DNA of 64,000 bases. Source: CANKJK01 sp040081715 (GTDB lineage Bacteria > Acidobacteriota > Vicinamibacteria > Vicinamibacterales > UBA2999). Position 1 is the first letter of the stretch; the number at the start of each line of letters is the position of its first letter. This document shows positions 25,913 to 34,528 of the stretch, piece by piece. The translations under genes and the position numbers were made by a program. The stretch is taken from NCBI GenBank assembly GCA_040081715.1, contig JBEBFY010000016.1:18240-82239 (forward strand). Reading direction: 5' to 3'. Under the pieces are notes generated by a model. It searched no databases. It saw only the letters and a list, made by a program, of their open reading frames with translations, and was not told the origin of the DNA.

Positions 25913-27298
25913 ATGACCACGTCTTTCGAACGCAAGAGGCTGGCGGCCGTAACCTTCCTCCTGCTGGCGGGCACGGTGCTCGCCGCCGACGGTCGGCGCT
26001 TCTCCGATTTCGTCGCGCTCCTGTCTTCCGCCACGCCGACCGCCGACGAGAGCGCGCCGATCACGTTCGGTGACAGCGCACAGTTCCCCGCGTTCCTGCA
26101 ACGGTCGATCGCCGACCGTGCCACGCAGCTCGCCGACGACAAGCCAAACTCCGGCAACTGGGACATGATCACGGCGAACGAGACAGGCGCGCAGCCGGGG
26201 CGCTTCCTCTTCACGGTGTTTGAGACGGGCCGGGCCGGCGTCCAGCGCCACGACACCTACAACGGCCAGACCGACACGATCTGGTACAGCCCCGCCGACG
26301 GCGCCCACATCGCGTTCGACGCCTCGTACTGGACGCCGTGGGGCACGTTCATCACGGCCGAGGAAAACTGGTCGACCGTGCCGAATGGCGCAACGTCCAA
26401 CCCGTACGGCCGCCTGTTCGAGTTGCGCAACCCGATCGACGCCCCTGCCCTGCAGAACGGCGAAGGCAACGACCACGCCGAGTTCGTCCACGCGAACATC
26501 GTCCCGCGCGTGTCCCACGAAGGGATCCAGTTCGACAAGTCGGGCAGCATGTACTTTATCGACGAGCTGAACGGCGGCAGTCTCTACAAGTACACTCCGG
26601 CCGCGCCTCTGGCGCTGGTGCGTGCGGGCCGCGCCGACTACTTCGCGGCAGGCCAGACCTCCGTGCTCCGGGTGGGTGACGGCAACGCCGACAACGCCAC
26701 GGGCGCCTACACCTGGGTGCCGATCACGAACAGCGATGGTGAGGCGCTGCCCGGCGCACTCGTCATCACCGACCCGAACGGCGTCATCTCGATCGACGGC
26801 CGCAACACGACTGACCTGCCAGCCTTCAAGGGCACCAACTACCAGCGCCCGGAGGACATCCAGCGTCAGGTGGTCAACGGCCGCGAGTACCTTTACGTCG
26901 CCACGACGACGACCAACGAGGTCTACCGGCTCGATCTCGCGAGCCAGATGATCTCGGTGTTCGCCAACCGCCAGACGATCAACCTCGCAACCGGTGCGCA
27001 GGTGGGATCGGCCCTCGCCAGCCCGGACAACCTCGCCATCGACAAGGACGGTTACATCTACATCGTCGAGGACCGGAACGGCGGCGTGGACAATGACATC
27101 TGGTTCGCCCGGGACTTGAACTTCGACGGCGACCTCCTCGATGCCGGCGAAGGCCTGACGCGCTGGGCCTCGAACGGCACGCCGGGCTCGGAGTTCACCG
27201 GCCTCTACTTCGACCCGACGAACAAGCGCCGGGCCTGGGTGAACATCCAGCACCCCGACAGCGGCAATGACAGGACGATGGAGATCGTGATTCCTTGA
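25913..27298 (+). CDS. exported PhoX-like (DUF839) beta-propeller protein
   Basis: A 461-residue protein with a signal peptide (KRLAAVTFLLLAGTVLAADG) and a GGAG Shine-Dalgarno sequence. The body matches the PhoX/DUF839 family: NWDMITANETG, AEENWSTVPN, ANIVPRVSHEGIQFDKSGSMYFIDELNGGSLYKYTP (given here as a landmark spread over residues about 195-232) and the late DNLAIDKDGYIYIVEDRNGG blade. PhoX enzymes are calcium/iron alkaline phosphatases; I cannot confirm every metal ligand, and many DUF839 proteins are uncharacterised. It is probably secreted or periplasmic. The intact gene lies between two groups of gene fragments. Confidence 0.82.
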   Translation: MTTSFERKRLAAVTFLLLAGTVLAADGRRFSDFVALLSSATPTADESAPITFGDSAQFPAFLQRSIADRATQLADDKPNSGNWDMITANETGAQPGRFLFTVFETGRAGVQRHDTYNGQTDTIWYSPADGAHIAFDASYWTPWGTFITAEENWSTVPNGATSNPYGRLFELRNPIDAPALQNGEGNDHAEFVHANIVPRVSHEGIQFDKSGSMYFIDELNGGSLYKYTPAAPLALVRAGRADYFAAGQTSVLRVGDGNADNATGAYTWVPITNSDGEALPGALVITDPNGVISIDGRNTTDLPAFKGTNYQRPEDIQRQVVNGREYLYVATTTTNEVYRLDLASQMISVFANRQTINLATGAQVGSALASPDNLAIDKDGYIYIVEDRNGGVDNDIWFARDLNFDGDLLDAGEGLTRWASNGTPGSEFTGLYFDPTNKRRAWVNIQHPDSGNDRTMEIVIP

Positions 27299-27523
27299 GT
27301 CGCCGGTAGAACGTTGCCAGTCGCGGCCGCTACGCTGGTGCGGGAGACCACGGTCCCGTGCCGAGCGGCGGCTGCGACTGGCGCACTTACCCCGGGCCCC
27401 GTTGAAGCGCCAGGCGGTGACGCCGGGGGCCCGTTCTGCGCCAGAAGCCCTGGCACAAAGCAGACTGCCCGAATAGCCTCGGGGAGCCCACCGGCTTCAC
27501 GCCGGCGCAATAGGCGGGTGGCG
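27299..27523. other. intergenic stretch without recognisable gene
   Basis: This stretch follows the PhoX-like gene. It contains several short GC-rich inverted repeats (for example CACCGGCTTCACGCCGG near 27490) and no open frame with protein-like composition. It leads into the alanine racemase fragment. Confidence 0.5.
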
Positions 27524-27619
27524 TCAGTCGTAGTGCCGCTCGATGCGCGTGCCGATGCGACACACGATCTCCCACGGGATCGTGCCGATGGCGGCGGCCA
27601 TCTCGCGCGCATCGAGCGG
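27524..27619 (-). pseudogene. alr: C-terminal fragment of alanine racemase
   Basis: The minus strand encodes 31 residues and a stop: LDAREMAAAIGTIPWEIVCR followed by IGTRIERHYD. This is the C-terminal end of alanine racemase, whose family text is typically AxxIGTIPYEILCxISxRVPR. The rest of the gene is absent. The fragment ends exactly where an inverted-strand ino1 fragment begins, so the join is a rearrangement junction rather than simple erosion. Confidence 0.75.
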
Positions 27620-28041
27620 CGCCCAACTTGACGGCGGATATCCCGGCGCTCCAGGACCTGGCGGCGCAGAACGGGTCGCCGCTGGCCGGCAACGACATGA
27701 AGACGGGGCAGATGCTGATCAAGACGATCATCGCGCCGGGCCTCAAGGCGCGCCTGCTGGATGTGCGCGGGTGGTACTCCACCAACATCCTCGGCAACCG
27801 CGACAGCATCCTGGCCGCGCCCATCGTGCTCGATACCGCGCTTTTCATGGACCTCGCCAAGCGCGCGGGCATGAGCGGCATTCAGGAGTGGCTCTCGTTC
27901 TACTTCAAGGCGCCGATGCAGGCGAAGGAGGTCTACCCCGAGCACGACCTCTTCATTCAGTTGATGAAGCTGAAGAACACGCTGCGCTACATGAAGGGCG
28001 AAGAGCTCATCACGCACCTCGGCCGCGAGTACTACGACTAG
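27619..28041 (+). pseudogene. ino1: truncated second copy of ino1 with internal deletion
   Basis: This piece matches ino1 from codon positions equivalent to 24277 through the stop at 24936. The first 39 bases are diverged; from about 27658 onward I count four substitutions in roughly 380 bases. The segment equivalent to 24456-24692 is missing: 237 bases, or 79 codons in frame, deleted between two copies of CCGCGAC. The N-terminal NAD domain and the Lys-rich active-site region are gone, so no active enzyme can result. The open frame persists from a TTG at 27628 for 137 codons. Confidence 0.92.
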
Positions 28042-28145
28042 CGCGGCGCCGTTGGCGTCAGGGTTGGGCTGCCCGCACCCCTGCGGGCGGCCTACCGCAC
28101 CGGCATCCAGAACGACGTCAGCGCCGGTAGACGCACCCGGCCGGA

Positions 28146-29372
28146 CTAGCGATTCGCGTCACGAATCTCGCGCGTGAACGCGTCCACGTCCCGGCCCACA
28201 CCCTCCAACACACCGGCCGCATGCGCGGCCGGTGCGCCGCCCGTCAGCCCGCCGTCGCGCAGCAGCGACACCTCGACCAGCGCCGGTGTGCGCTGATGGC
28301 TGAAGGCCGCCATCGTGTGCGTGTCGAGCGAGACGTCGTACCGCGAGACGCAGACACCCTGCGACGGCCGCGAGGTCAGCACACGCACGAGCACGTAGAT
28401 GTCCTGCTCCAGGCGGCTCACCGTCAGGCCGCCATTCGTCAGACGCGCGCGCACGGCCTCCTCCAGGCCCGCCTGCGTCAGACCACAGGCCGTGGCGTCG
28501 GCCGTCAGGCTGTCGACCGCCACGCTGACCTTCGTCAACCCGCGCAGCGAGAGCGCGCGCTGTGACCCGACCACCGGCGCGGCGGGGACATCTGGCGGGG
28601 CCGTTCCCGCGGGAGCGGCCGGCGTCCGGCCCGGCTCCGGCGGACGGCGCAGGAGCGGCGGTGGCGGCGGCGCCAGGCCATCCCGGGGCGCCGCGGCCAC
28701 GGCCGCCTGGGGCGCGGCGACCGGCGCCTCGTTTGGCCGCGTGGGCTCGAAGACGCGATGGACAACGTCGCGGCCGCCGTGCTCGAGAAACTGGATGTCG
28801 ACCGAGAGACGACGCGGCGCCGCCGTCGCGCTGAAGGCGTAGCGGAGCTGCCGGCCCTCCTGGATGTCATAGGTCACGACAAAGCGATCACCTTCGAACA
28901 CGGACCGTGCCACGAGCACGACGTCCGGCGCGAGCGTGAACGTTTCCTCGCGGCCCGGGCGAAACGCCCGCGCCCGGCCCTGGTCGTCACTGAGGGTGAT
29001 CGCCGTCCCGGAGTCCGCAATCGTCAGGTGCCGCGCGGGTTCGCGGACCTCGGCCGTCATCAGGCGCAGCCGCTCGGCGTCCTCGCGTGACTCCCGCCTG
29101 GGTCCCGCGTTCCGCGCTCCCTGCGGGCGGCCCCCGTTTCCGTCGCTCCGTCCGCGGTTCCCCGCCCCGGACGTCCCACGGCGCCCGGGCATCGCGGGCT
29201 CCTCGGGGATCAGGTCCGCCCCGAATCCGACCTCACGCGGGGTCTGACCGAGTTCCGGGTTGAGCGTCCACGTACCGACCAGCGCCTGCGCCACCTGCGC
29301 GTCAGCCCGGCCCGCCGTTCCCAGCGCGCCCCACATCACCATCAGCCCCACGGCGCATACACGTGTCCTCAC
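28146..29372 (-). CDS. exported hypothetical protein with lipocalin-like N-terminus
   Basis: A 408-residue protein from a GTG at 29372. That start is preferred because GAGGAG lies 7 bases upstream, although ATG codons exist at 29390 and 29387. A signal peptide is followed by VGTWTLNPELGQTP, an opening common in lipocalin-like domains. A low-complexity Gly/Arg linker comes next, then a beta-rich domain (HLTIADSGTAITLSDDQGRA) of about 120 residues. A Pro-rich linker and a C-terminal domain (LTKVSVAVDSLTADATACGL) resemble a small periplasmic binding module. Probably surface or periplasmic. Function unknown. Confidence 0.6.
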   Translation of the reverse strand: MRTRVCAVGLMVMWGALGTAGRADAQVAQALVGTWTLNPELGQTPREVGFGADLIPEEPAMPGRRGTSGAGNRGRSDGNGGRPQGARNAGPRRESREDAERLRLMTAEVREPARHLTIADSGTAITLSDDQGRARAFRPGREETFTLAPDVVLVARSVFEGDRFVVTYDIQEGRQLRYAFSATAAPRRLSVDIQFLEHGGRDVVHRVFEPTRPNEAPVAAPQAAVAAAPRDGLAPPPPPLLRRPPEPGRTPAAPAGTAPPDVPAAPVVGSQRALSLRGLTKVSVAVDSLTADATACGLTQAGLEEAVRARLTNGGLTVSRLEQDIYVLVRVLTSRPSQGVCVSRYDVSLDTHTMAAFSHQRTPALVEVSLLRDGGLTGGAPAAHAAGVLEGVGRDVDAFTREIRDANR

Positions 29373-29437
29373 TTGGGCGCTCCTCATCATTAGACGGCGG
29401 CGGGCGCCGCACGGACGGCCACTGATGTTGCCCCCAT

Positions 29438-29629
29438 TTGTCAGGCGGTGTCGGGGCCGACGGTCAGGTCGTGTTGCAGCCCCGTCATCCGTGGGCGGAT
29501 GGCACGACGTCTCTGGTCTTTGATCCACGCGGCGCAGCCATCCACCAGATGTACGGGAGGTCCGCCTTGGCCACGGTGCATAGCCCTCGCGAGAGTCGTC
29601 TCAGGCGCTCGATCGCACCGCGATCCTGA
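29438..29629 (+). pseudogene. IS91-family transposase remnant
   Basis: The plus frame reads GADGQVVLQPRHPWADGTTS, then LVFDP. This matches the conserved segment of IS91-type Y2 transposases (typical text LRHPWADGTTHLVFDPVE) near their C-terminal third. The catalytic tyrosines and zinc motif are absent, and the frame becomes unrecognisable after FDP. A dispersed repeat copy follows 12 bases downstream, as it also does about 90 bases after the second IS91 remnant at 61 kb. Confidence 0.6.
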
Positions 29630-29640
29630 GCGGGCGCGAC

Positions 29641-29706
29641 GGGCGTACCCCACTAATCTGCGGTGTGTCAGCGCCCAGGGGCGCATAACAGGTCTCCCGT
29701 TAACGC
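29641..29706 (+). repeat. dispersed palindromic repeat, copy A
   Basis: This 66-base copy begins GGGCGTACCCCACTAATCTG and ends CCCGTTAAC. It aligns with copy B (61632-61696) along nearly the whole length. Its inner end can form a hairpin (AACGGG/CCTGTT on the minus strand, one wobble pair). It ends where a minus-strand ORF is cut off. Confidence 0.75.
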
Positions 29707-29901
29707 GGGGAAGAAGACCACCACCAGCGCCGCCCATACGGAGTACGCAGGCAGGTAGGCGACCTGCCATCGTTCCAGCGCGGCAAACGAGCCCCGGCGG
29801 CGAAGGAAATGGGCATAGAGCCAGGCCGACCACGCCAGGTTGACGTGCGGTCTGGTGACCGTTGGAAACGTCGAGCGGTCGTCCGCGAATGGACGAGCCA
29901 T
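29707..29901 (-). pseudogene. truncated hypothetical membrane protein
   Basis: From the ATG at 29901 the minus strand encodes 65 residues that look like real protein: NLAWSAWLYAHFLRRRGSF, AALERWQVAYLPAY and a hydrophobic helix SVWAALVVVFFPA. The frame then runs into repeat copy A and stops shortly after, so the gene appears truncated by the repeat-bearing element. I do not recognise the family. Confidence 0.45.
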
Positions 29902-29954
29902 TGAGTAAGCCGCCCGGAATCAAGATACAAGGCGACATCAGTGGGTCTTCATCG

Positions 29955-30007
29955 GTGAACGGAACAACGTTATGTGCCCTGCCTCATGGCAGATTGGTGG
30001 GTGCGCC
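29955..30007 (-). repeat. dispersed palindromic repeat, copy D (inverted)
   Basis: Read on the plus strand it begins GTGAACGGAACAACGTTATG and ends GGTGGGTGCGCC, which is the reverse complement of the copy A/B pattern with about 10 bases missing in the middle. The palindrome is kept as AACG/CGTT. Copies A and D therefore face each other as inverted repeats 367 bases apart, outer edge to outer edge. Confidence 0.65.
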
Positions 30008-30244
30008 GCTGGCACGCTTGTATGGCGGCTGGGTCACGGTGGGATGGCCGCTGCCGTGAGAGGCTCCTCGCGAGTGTCCGTCTGGCGTCCGCAGCAGAGA
30101 ATACGCCCGCCGGAAGCTGCCTCCGCCGGGTGCACGAGTGCACACACGGCGGCGGCCGAGGTCGCGGCACGAGCACCGCCAGCCCATCACGCGAAAGGTT
30201 GACCTGGGAGGTCGCGCGATTCTCCGCGGGCGCGAGTCCCCGGT
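30008..30244. other. intergenic stretch without recognisable gene
   Basis: This lies between repeat copy D and the YXWXGYW-type gene. I see no convincing open frame, promoter or structured RNA in it. Confidence 0.4.
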
Positions 30245-30826
30245 CTATCGGCCCCGGTGCTTCTGCCTGTATTCGGCACTATTGCGAAGCTCAGTTTCGA
30301 GCTGCCGCTGCGACAACTGATTGGTGAACACGCTATCCACCCAGCCCGCGCTGGCTGGATCCGGCTCGCGGCCGAGTACCTCCCGGTAAGCAGATCGCAC
30401 AATCGCCTGCGCCTGATCACGCCGCGTCATCGACCGGTTGTCTCGATACGATCGATTGTCGGAATTGTAGCGACGCTCGTCACGCTGGCGGTCCCGGTCC
30501 CATTGATGATCGTGGCCGACATTCCCACGGGCGCCTTCCCACTGGCCGGCGAAGTACTGCTGGTTGTGGTAGTACGGCGCCACCCAGTAGGCACCCTCAT
30601 ACGGGGGTCGCGTCCAGTAGCCGTCGTGCCAGATGTAGCGCGATCCCTCCCTGGACTGGTAGCCCTCGATCCAGAGGTAGTCGGGGCCGGGCTGTGGCGG
30701 CACGCGGTAGGCCCGGGGCGGCGGCGGCTCCCCGACATGAATGCCGAATGAAGATTGTGCCTGCGCCACCGAGGCGGACGTCAGAAGCACTACCGAGAGA
30801 GCGACGGTGTGCAGGAGTCTCTTCAT
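30245..30826 (-). CDS. exported YXWXGYW/DUF4214-type protein
   Basis: A 193-residue protein with a signal peptide (LLHTVALSVVLLTSASVAQA). The middle part is rich in aromatic repeats such as YLWIEGYQ, YIWHDGYW and FAGQWEG, the pattern of YXWXGYW-repeat envelope proteins. An Arg/Asp/Asn-rich linker follows. The C-terminal part (AYREVLGREPDPASAGWVDS, then LETELRNSAEYRQ) matches DUF4214, a helical module found in secreted and S-layer-associated proteins. Probably a surface protein. Function unknown. Confidence 0.75.
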   Translation of the reverse strand: MKRLLHTVALSVVLLTSASVAQAQSSFGIHVGEPPPPRAYRVPPQPGPDYLWIEGYQSREGSRYIWHDGYWTRPPYEGAYWVAPYYHNQQYFAGQWEGARGNVGHDHQWDRDRQRDERRYNSDNRSYRDNRSMTRRDQAQAIVRSAYREVLGREPDPASAGWVDSVFTNQLSQRQLETELRNSAEYRQKHRGR

Positions 30827-30832
30827 GATCGG

Positions 30833-30838
30833 AAGTTA
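30833..30838 (-). promoter_or_regulatory. -10-like box TAACTT, predicted leaderless start
   Basis: On the minus strand TAACTT ends 6 bases before the ATG at 30826, with no Shine-Dalgarno sequence. Confidence 0.4.
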
Positions 30839-30997
30839 CGCCAGGGGCGCGAGCTAAGGCTGTTCTCGATTGCACATGAGTCTTCATCGGGCACACCCTG
30901 GCGGATTCGCTTTCGCTCCTGGTCGGAATGACGCCTGTATCACGAGGCCGAGTACATCGCCGCCTTGCCGTGCCGAGGTTCGCCGCTGGCGGCGAAC

Positions 30998-31505
30998 CGT
31001 ACTTCACAACGCCCCCAACGCGAGGGCCATCGAAATCGAGCGCAGCACCGACGGCGGCGCGTGTGAGCAGATTGACGAAGTGGCCAGCTATCTGGCGACC
31101 AGCTGTCTCGACCGCACCGCCGACACGTCGGGTCACAGCTCGGGCTCGAGCAGTTCAGGGGTGCCGCCGGTCTACGTGGGTGGTGCGAGCCAGTCGTCCT
31201 TGAACCTCGCCAAGGAGAACTACCCCACCGTAGAAGTGGGCGTCCGCAATGCTCTGCAGGCGGTGGTCTCCGCGAGGGCGGCCACTGAGTTGAGCCGCCT
31301 GGACGACCCGCAGTACGCCAGCGAGTAGCGCAAGGTCGCCGCCGGCACGTCCACCGTCTTTCTGCTGCTCCAGCGGCAGAACACCCTCATCGCGACGCAC
31401 AGCCAGAAGGCGCGAACCGAAGCGGATCTCAACTGCAGTCTCGCTGTACTGAGCCTCGTGACCGGCGAGATCCTCGTCGTCAACCAGATCGACACGAAGC
31501 GCTGA
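30998..31505 (+). pseudogene. TolC-family outer membrane efflux protein remnant
   Basis: The plus strand encodes the last third of an outer-membrane efflux protein: QIDEVASYLATS, SSSSGVPPVYVGGASQSSLN, ENYPTVEVG, NALQAVVSARAATEL, and after an in-frame TAG at 31326, RKVAAGTSTVFLLLQRQNTL and ADLNCSLAVLSLVTGEILVV. The beta-barrel strand that should follow YPTVEVG is deleted, and the N-terminal two thirds are missing. One stop and one deletion make this non-functional. No intact efflux pump genes remain beside it. Confidence 0.8.
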
Positions 31506-31511
31506 GCCCGG

Positions 31512-33086
31512 TCAGCCCGCGCAGCGGAACGGCCAGTCGCGGTTCCGCACGACCATGCGCCCCTCCGAGCCGGGGGGGCCGCACCGCAACAGCGAGTGCT
31601 GCCGCATCCGTGGGTCGCTCGTGACGGTATAGGGTGTCGTCGTCGCGAACGTGATGGGCGCGCCGGAGTCGGCCGCCTCGCCTTCCACGCGGGACCAGCC
31701 CGGGAAGACGTCGAGGTAGGACGGCGGATGCGCATCCAGATAGCGCTGGGGCGAGTCCAGCATCTCCGGTGTGTTCAACCCCATCAGATCGACGACGAAC
31801 GGCCGCCCGAAGTAGCGCGAGGCGCCTGCATCGACGACCCAGGCTGTTCGAGCGGCAGGTTCCTCCCCGAGCGCTCGCCCGAATGCGACCTGCACGTCGT
31901 CGATGTTCCGGGCATCGTTGGCGAGCCGTGCCGCGCGGGCGGGCACCCCGGCAGCTGCTACCGTCAGTGCGACCACGACCGAGGCGACTGCGAGGCCGGT
32001 CGCGAGGCGGCGCCCGAGGGGTGCGAGCACAGCGTGGACCAGAATCGGCAGCGCGAAGAGGATGAGCGCGGCGCCTGGCAGCGCGTAGCGCTGATGATAG
32101 AAGGCGTGTGGATCCACAGGGCGCACGAGCGCAAAGGACACCGCACAGAAGGCCGTCCCGGCCAACGCGAGGGCGGCGGCCATTCGGTGTGCCGGCCTGC
32201 TGCTCCGGCCGAGGAGGGCGGCGAAGGCCAACGCGACGGCAAGCCCGACGAGGATGGGGTGCAGGAGAAGCATTCCTCCGAGGAGCGTTCCGAACCCGCG
32301 CACCTGGCTCTCCACTTCGAACGGACTGTGGCTTGCCTTGGCATAGAACGTCGCCGGGAGCGGCACGCCGGACACCGCGACATTGCGCATCCCCATAACG
32401 GCGAGCGCTGCCACGGCGCCCAGCGCAGCGATGCCGCCGCGCGTGATGAGGGCGCGGCCCTCTCGAGAGGGTCCGACCAGGAGTGCAATCACCACGACAG
32501 CCACCACGGCTTCCGGCCGGGCGAGCAGCGCCAGGGCCCCAGCGCAGGCCACCGCCACGGTGCGACCCCTGGTGGCCGCAGCCACTCCGCCGGCGACCAC
32601 AGTGACGGCCAGCGGCACCTCCATGCCACTCATGGACGAGGCGAGCAGATCTGGATGGATGGCGAGGAGCGCGCCCGCGCCACCAGCGAGCCAGACGGAC
32701 ACACCGCCGACACGTGACGCGGTCTTCGCCAACCACGCCGCGCCCACGAGGTGCATGGCGAAGCCGATGAGTTTGGTCCCCAGAACGACGGTCTCGACAT
32801 CGGGTGCCACGGCATGGAGCGGCGTGAGCACCAGCGCCCAGAGTGGCGACGTCTCCCCCGTCGCCGGCACCCCGGCGTTGTAGGCCAGCATGCCGCTCCG
32901 GGCCAGCTCGCGTGCGTAGACTGCGTGAATCCAGGCGTCGTCGAGCGGGAAACCAAGGCGGCCAAGGAGATCCGGGGCCGCGCGCACGGCCAGAGCGAGA
33001 CCCGCAAGGGCGGCGACGATGGGCGACAGCCAGGCGACGGCCGATCCCGCGGTGAGGGCGCGAACGCGGGAGGGGACAAGGCTCAT
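31512..33086 (-). CDS. GT-C-fold membrane protein, probable glycosyltransferase
   Basis: A 524-residue protein with about 10-12 membrane helices. The first outer loop holds FPLDDAWIHAVYARELARSG, an acidic pair typical of GT-C glycosyltransferases that use polyprenyl-phosphate donors, and LVRPVDPHAFYHQRYALPG late in the membrane domain. The C-terminal 120 residues form a soluble domain (AWVVDAGASRYFGRPFVVDL, MGLNTPEML). That domain arrangement resembles bacterial arabinofuranosyl- and mannosyltransferase-like proteins. It overlaps the upstream gene by 4 bases (ATGA), so it ends a glycosyltransferase operon. Confidence 0.75.
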   Translation of the reverse strand: MSLVPSRVRALTAGSAVAWLSPIVAALAGLALAVRAAPDLLGRLGFPLDDAWIHAVYARELARSGMLAYNAGVPATGETSPLWALVLTPLHAVAPDVETVVLGTKLIGFAMHLVGAAWLAKTASRVGGVSVWLAGGAGALLAIHPDLLASSMSGMEVPLAVTVVAGGVAAATRGRTVAVACAGALALLARPEAVVAVVVIALLVGPSREGRALITRGGIAALGAVAALAVMGMRNVAVSGVPLPATFYAKASHSPFEVESQVRGFGTLLGGMLLLHPILVGLAVALAFAALLGRSSRPAHRMAAALALAGTAFCAVSFALVRPVDPHAFYHQRYALPGAALILFALPILVHAVLAPLGRRLATGLAVASVVVALTVAAAGVPARAARLANDARNIDDVQVAFGRALGEEPAARTAWVVDAGASRYFGRPFVVDLMGLNTPEMLDSPQRYLDAHPPSYLDVFPGWSRVEGEAADSGAPITFATTTPYTVTSDPRMRQHSLLRCGPPGSEGRMVVRNRDWPFRCAG

Positions 33087-34225
33087 CGAGTGTCCCGAAG
33101 GGTGCGCGCGTCACAGCGCCACAGACACGTGGCCATCCACTCGACTCGATACTCCGGCTCCTTGAAACCGAAGTGAGGCGCACCACCGAGGATCATGACG
33201 CTTCGCACGCAGACGGTGGTGTGCAGCAGCAGAAGCCCCCACGCCAAGCGCCGACGCGGCAGCAGGCACACGAGGAAGCCCGGCGAGACAATCGGATACC
33301 AGAACTCCGTCCAGGCCACCCGTTTCAGCGGTCCCCAGAAGAGCAGCAGCGGGAGCCCGGCCGTGAACGACTCCCGCCGCACGGCCATCAAGAATGTCGC
33401 GAGCGCCGCCACGATCAGAATGGCCCAGCTCACCCCGCTCATCCACTCGGCCATCCAGGTCGGGATCCACTCGAAGTACGACTGGTCGTACGGGTTCCAG
33501 AAGAACGGATTGAAGCGCCGGCCATTCCCCTCGAGCGCGAACAGGAGCAGCTTGGGCGCCACGACGTAGAAGCCCGCGAACGGCAGGACGCCGATCGCGA
33601 ACCCGGTTGCCGCGCGACGCAGATCGGTGCGACGGTTCCCGCTGTGCCGGAGAAGCTGCTCGAGCAGCCACGGCCCGAGAAAGAAGCCGAACAGCTTCAC
33701 CTGTCCGGACAATGCGAGCAGGAGACCGGCACCGAACCAGTGTCGGCGTATCGTCGCGAGCGCGGTGAGGAGGATGAAGAGCGTCTGGAGGGCCTCGAAC
33801 TGTCCCTCGTGCGAGGTGTAGAACATCGACACCGGGTTGGCGAAGAACACGAGAGCCGCCCAGGGCGAGAAGACGCGACGCAGGACCAGCGCACTCGCCA
33901 CGTCACACGCGGTCAGCACCAGCTTCAGGGGTGCCAGCCCGAACTGGAGCCACGCGAACGCCGCGAAGAAGACGGCCGTGACGGGCGGGTAGAAGTACTT
34001 GAGATTGCCCCACACGTCGGTCCACGCCTCCGGACGGAAGTCGTCGCCCACATGCGTGTAGAAGCGCCACCCCTCCTGTGGCAGATGCGCGGTGAATCCG
34101 AGGTGCCGGAGAGCGTCGGCGGTGTGGGTCGGCACCTGCACGCACAGCGAGACGCGGTAGAGTCCCAGGACCAGGAAGAGTCCCCAGAACAGCCAATCCG
34201 ACTGCCGTCGCCAGCGTTCGTTCAT
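33083..34225 (-). CDS. GT-C-fold membrane protein, mannosyltransferase-like
   Basis: A 380-residue protein with about 9 helices starting MNERWRRQSDWLFWGLFLVL. Loop 1 has HTADALRHLGFT, and a second landmark is WGNLKYFYPPVTAVFFAAFA, a Y-P-P-V motif also seen in GT87/PIG-M-like enzymes. FFANPVSMFYTSHEGQFEAL resembles the NP...GQ.D motif of polyprenol-phosphate-mannose mannosyltransferases, although Glu replaces the usual Asp. It is probably inner membrane and uses a lipid-linked sugar. It overlaps both neighbours by 4 bases. Confidence 0.72.
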   Translation of the reverse strand: MNERWRRQSDWLFWGLFLVLGLYRVSLCVQVPTHTADALRHLGFTAHLPQEGWRFYTHVGDDFRPEAWTDVWGNLKYFYPPVTAVFFAAFAWLQFGLAPLKLVLTACDVASALVLRRVFSPWAALVFFANPVSMFYTSHEGQFEALQTLFILLTALATIRRHWFGAGLLLALSGQVKLFGFFLGPWLLEQLLRHSGNRRTDLRRAATGFAIGVLPFAGFYVVAPKLLLFALEGNGRRFNPFFWNPYDQSYFEWIPTWMAEWMSGVSWAILIVAALATFLMAVRRESFTAGLPLLLFWGPLKRVAWTEFWYPIVSPGFLVCLLPRRRLAWGLLLLHTTVCVRSVMILGGAPHFGFKEPEYRVEWMATCLWRCDARTLRDTR

Positions 34226-34518
34226 GGCAGGAGATCCCAAAGCCCGTCCAGGACCGGATTCCCGCCGTGCTGCGCGAAGCAGCAGGGCGGGATGCGGGTG
34301 TAGACAAAGAGCCCCACGGCCACGAGCGCCGCTGCCACATCGAAGGCCGTCACGGCGTGGAACAGCATCTTCCTGCGAAAGAAGGTCTCGCGGGCGAGAA
34401 GCGCGTGGAGGAACGACGCCGGCAGGAGGAAGAAGACGACGATCTCTGCGGCGCGCGTTGAGAGCACGAGCCACGAGACCGCAGACCGGAGCACACGCTC
34501 GGGAGACCGCGTGAGCAT
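34222..34518 (-). CDS. small membrane protein in the glycosyltransferase operon
   Basis: A 98-residue protein starting MLTRSPERVLRSAVSW, with three hydrophobic segments: WLVLSTRAAEIVVFFLLPASF, VTAFDVAAALVAVGLFV and a weaker third (first segment listed at about residues 16-36). It ends near VYTRIPPCCFAQHGG. It sits between the decayed GT-C gene and the mannosyltransferase-like gene with a 4-base overlap to the latter. It could be a partner subunit or a fragment of a larger membrane protein. No family recognised. Confidence 0.5.
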   Translation of the reverse strand: MLTRSPERVLRSAVSWLVLSTRAAEIVVFFLLPASFLHALLARETFFRRKMLFHAVTAFDVAAALVAVGLFVYTRIPPCCFAQHGGNPVLDGLWDLLP

Positions 34519-34528
34519 CCGTCGCCTG

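Noticed and set aside
27628..28041. Short functional inositol-phosphate synthase
   Set aside because: The open frame is intact, but the NAD-binding half and the Lys-rich catalytic region are missing, so it is treated as a pseudogene.
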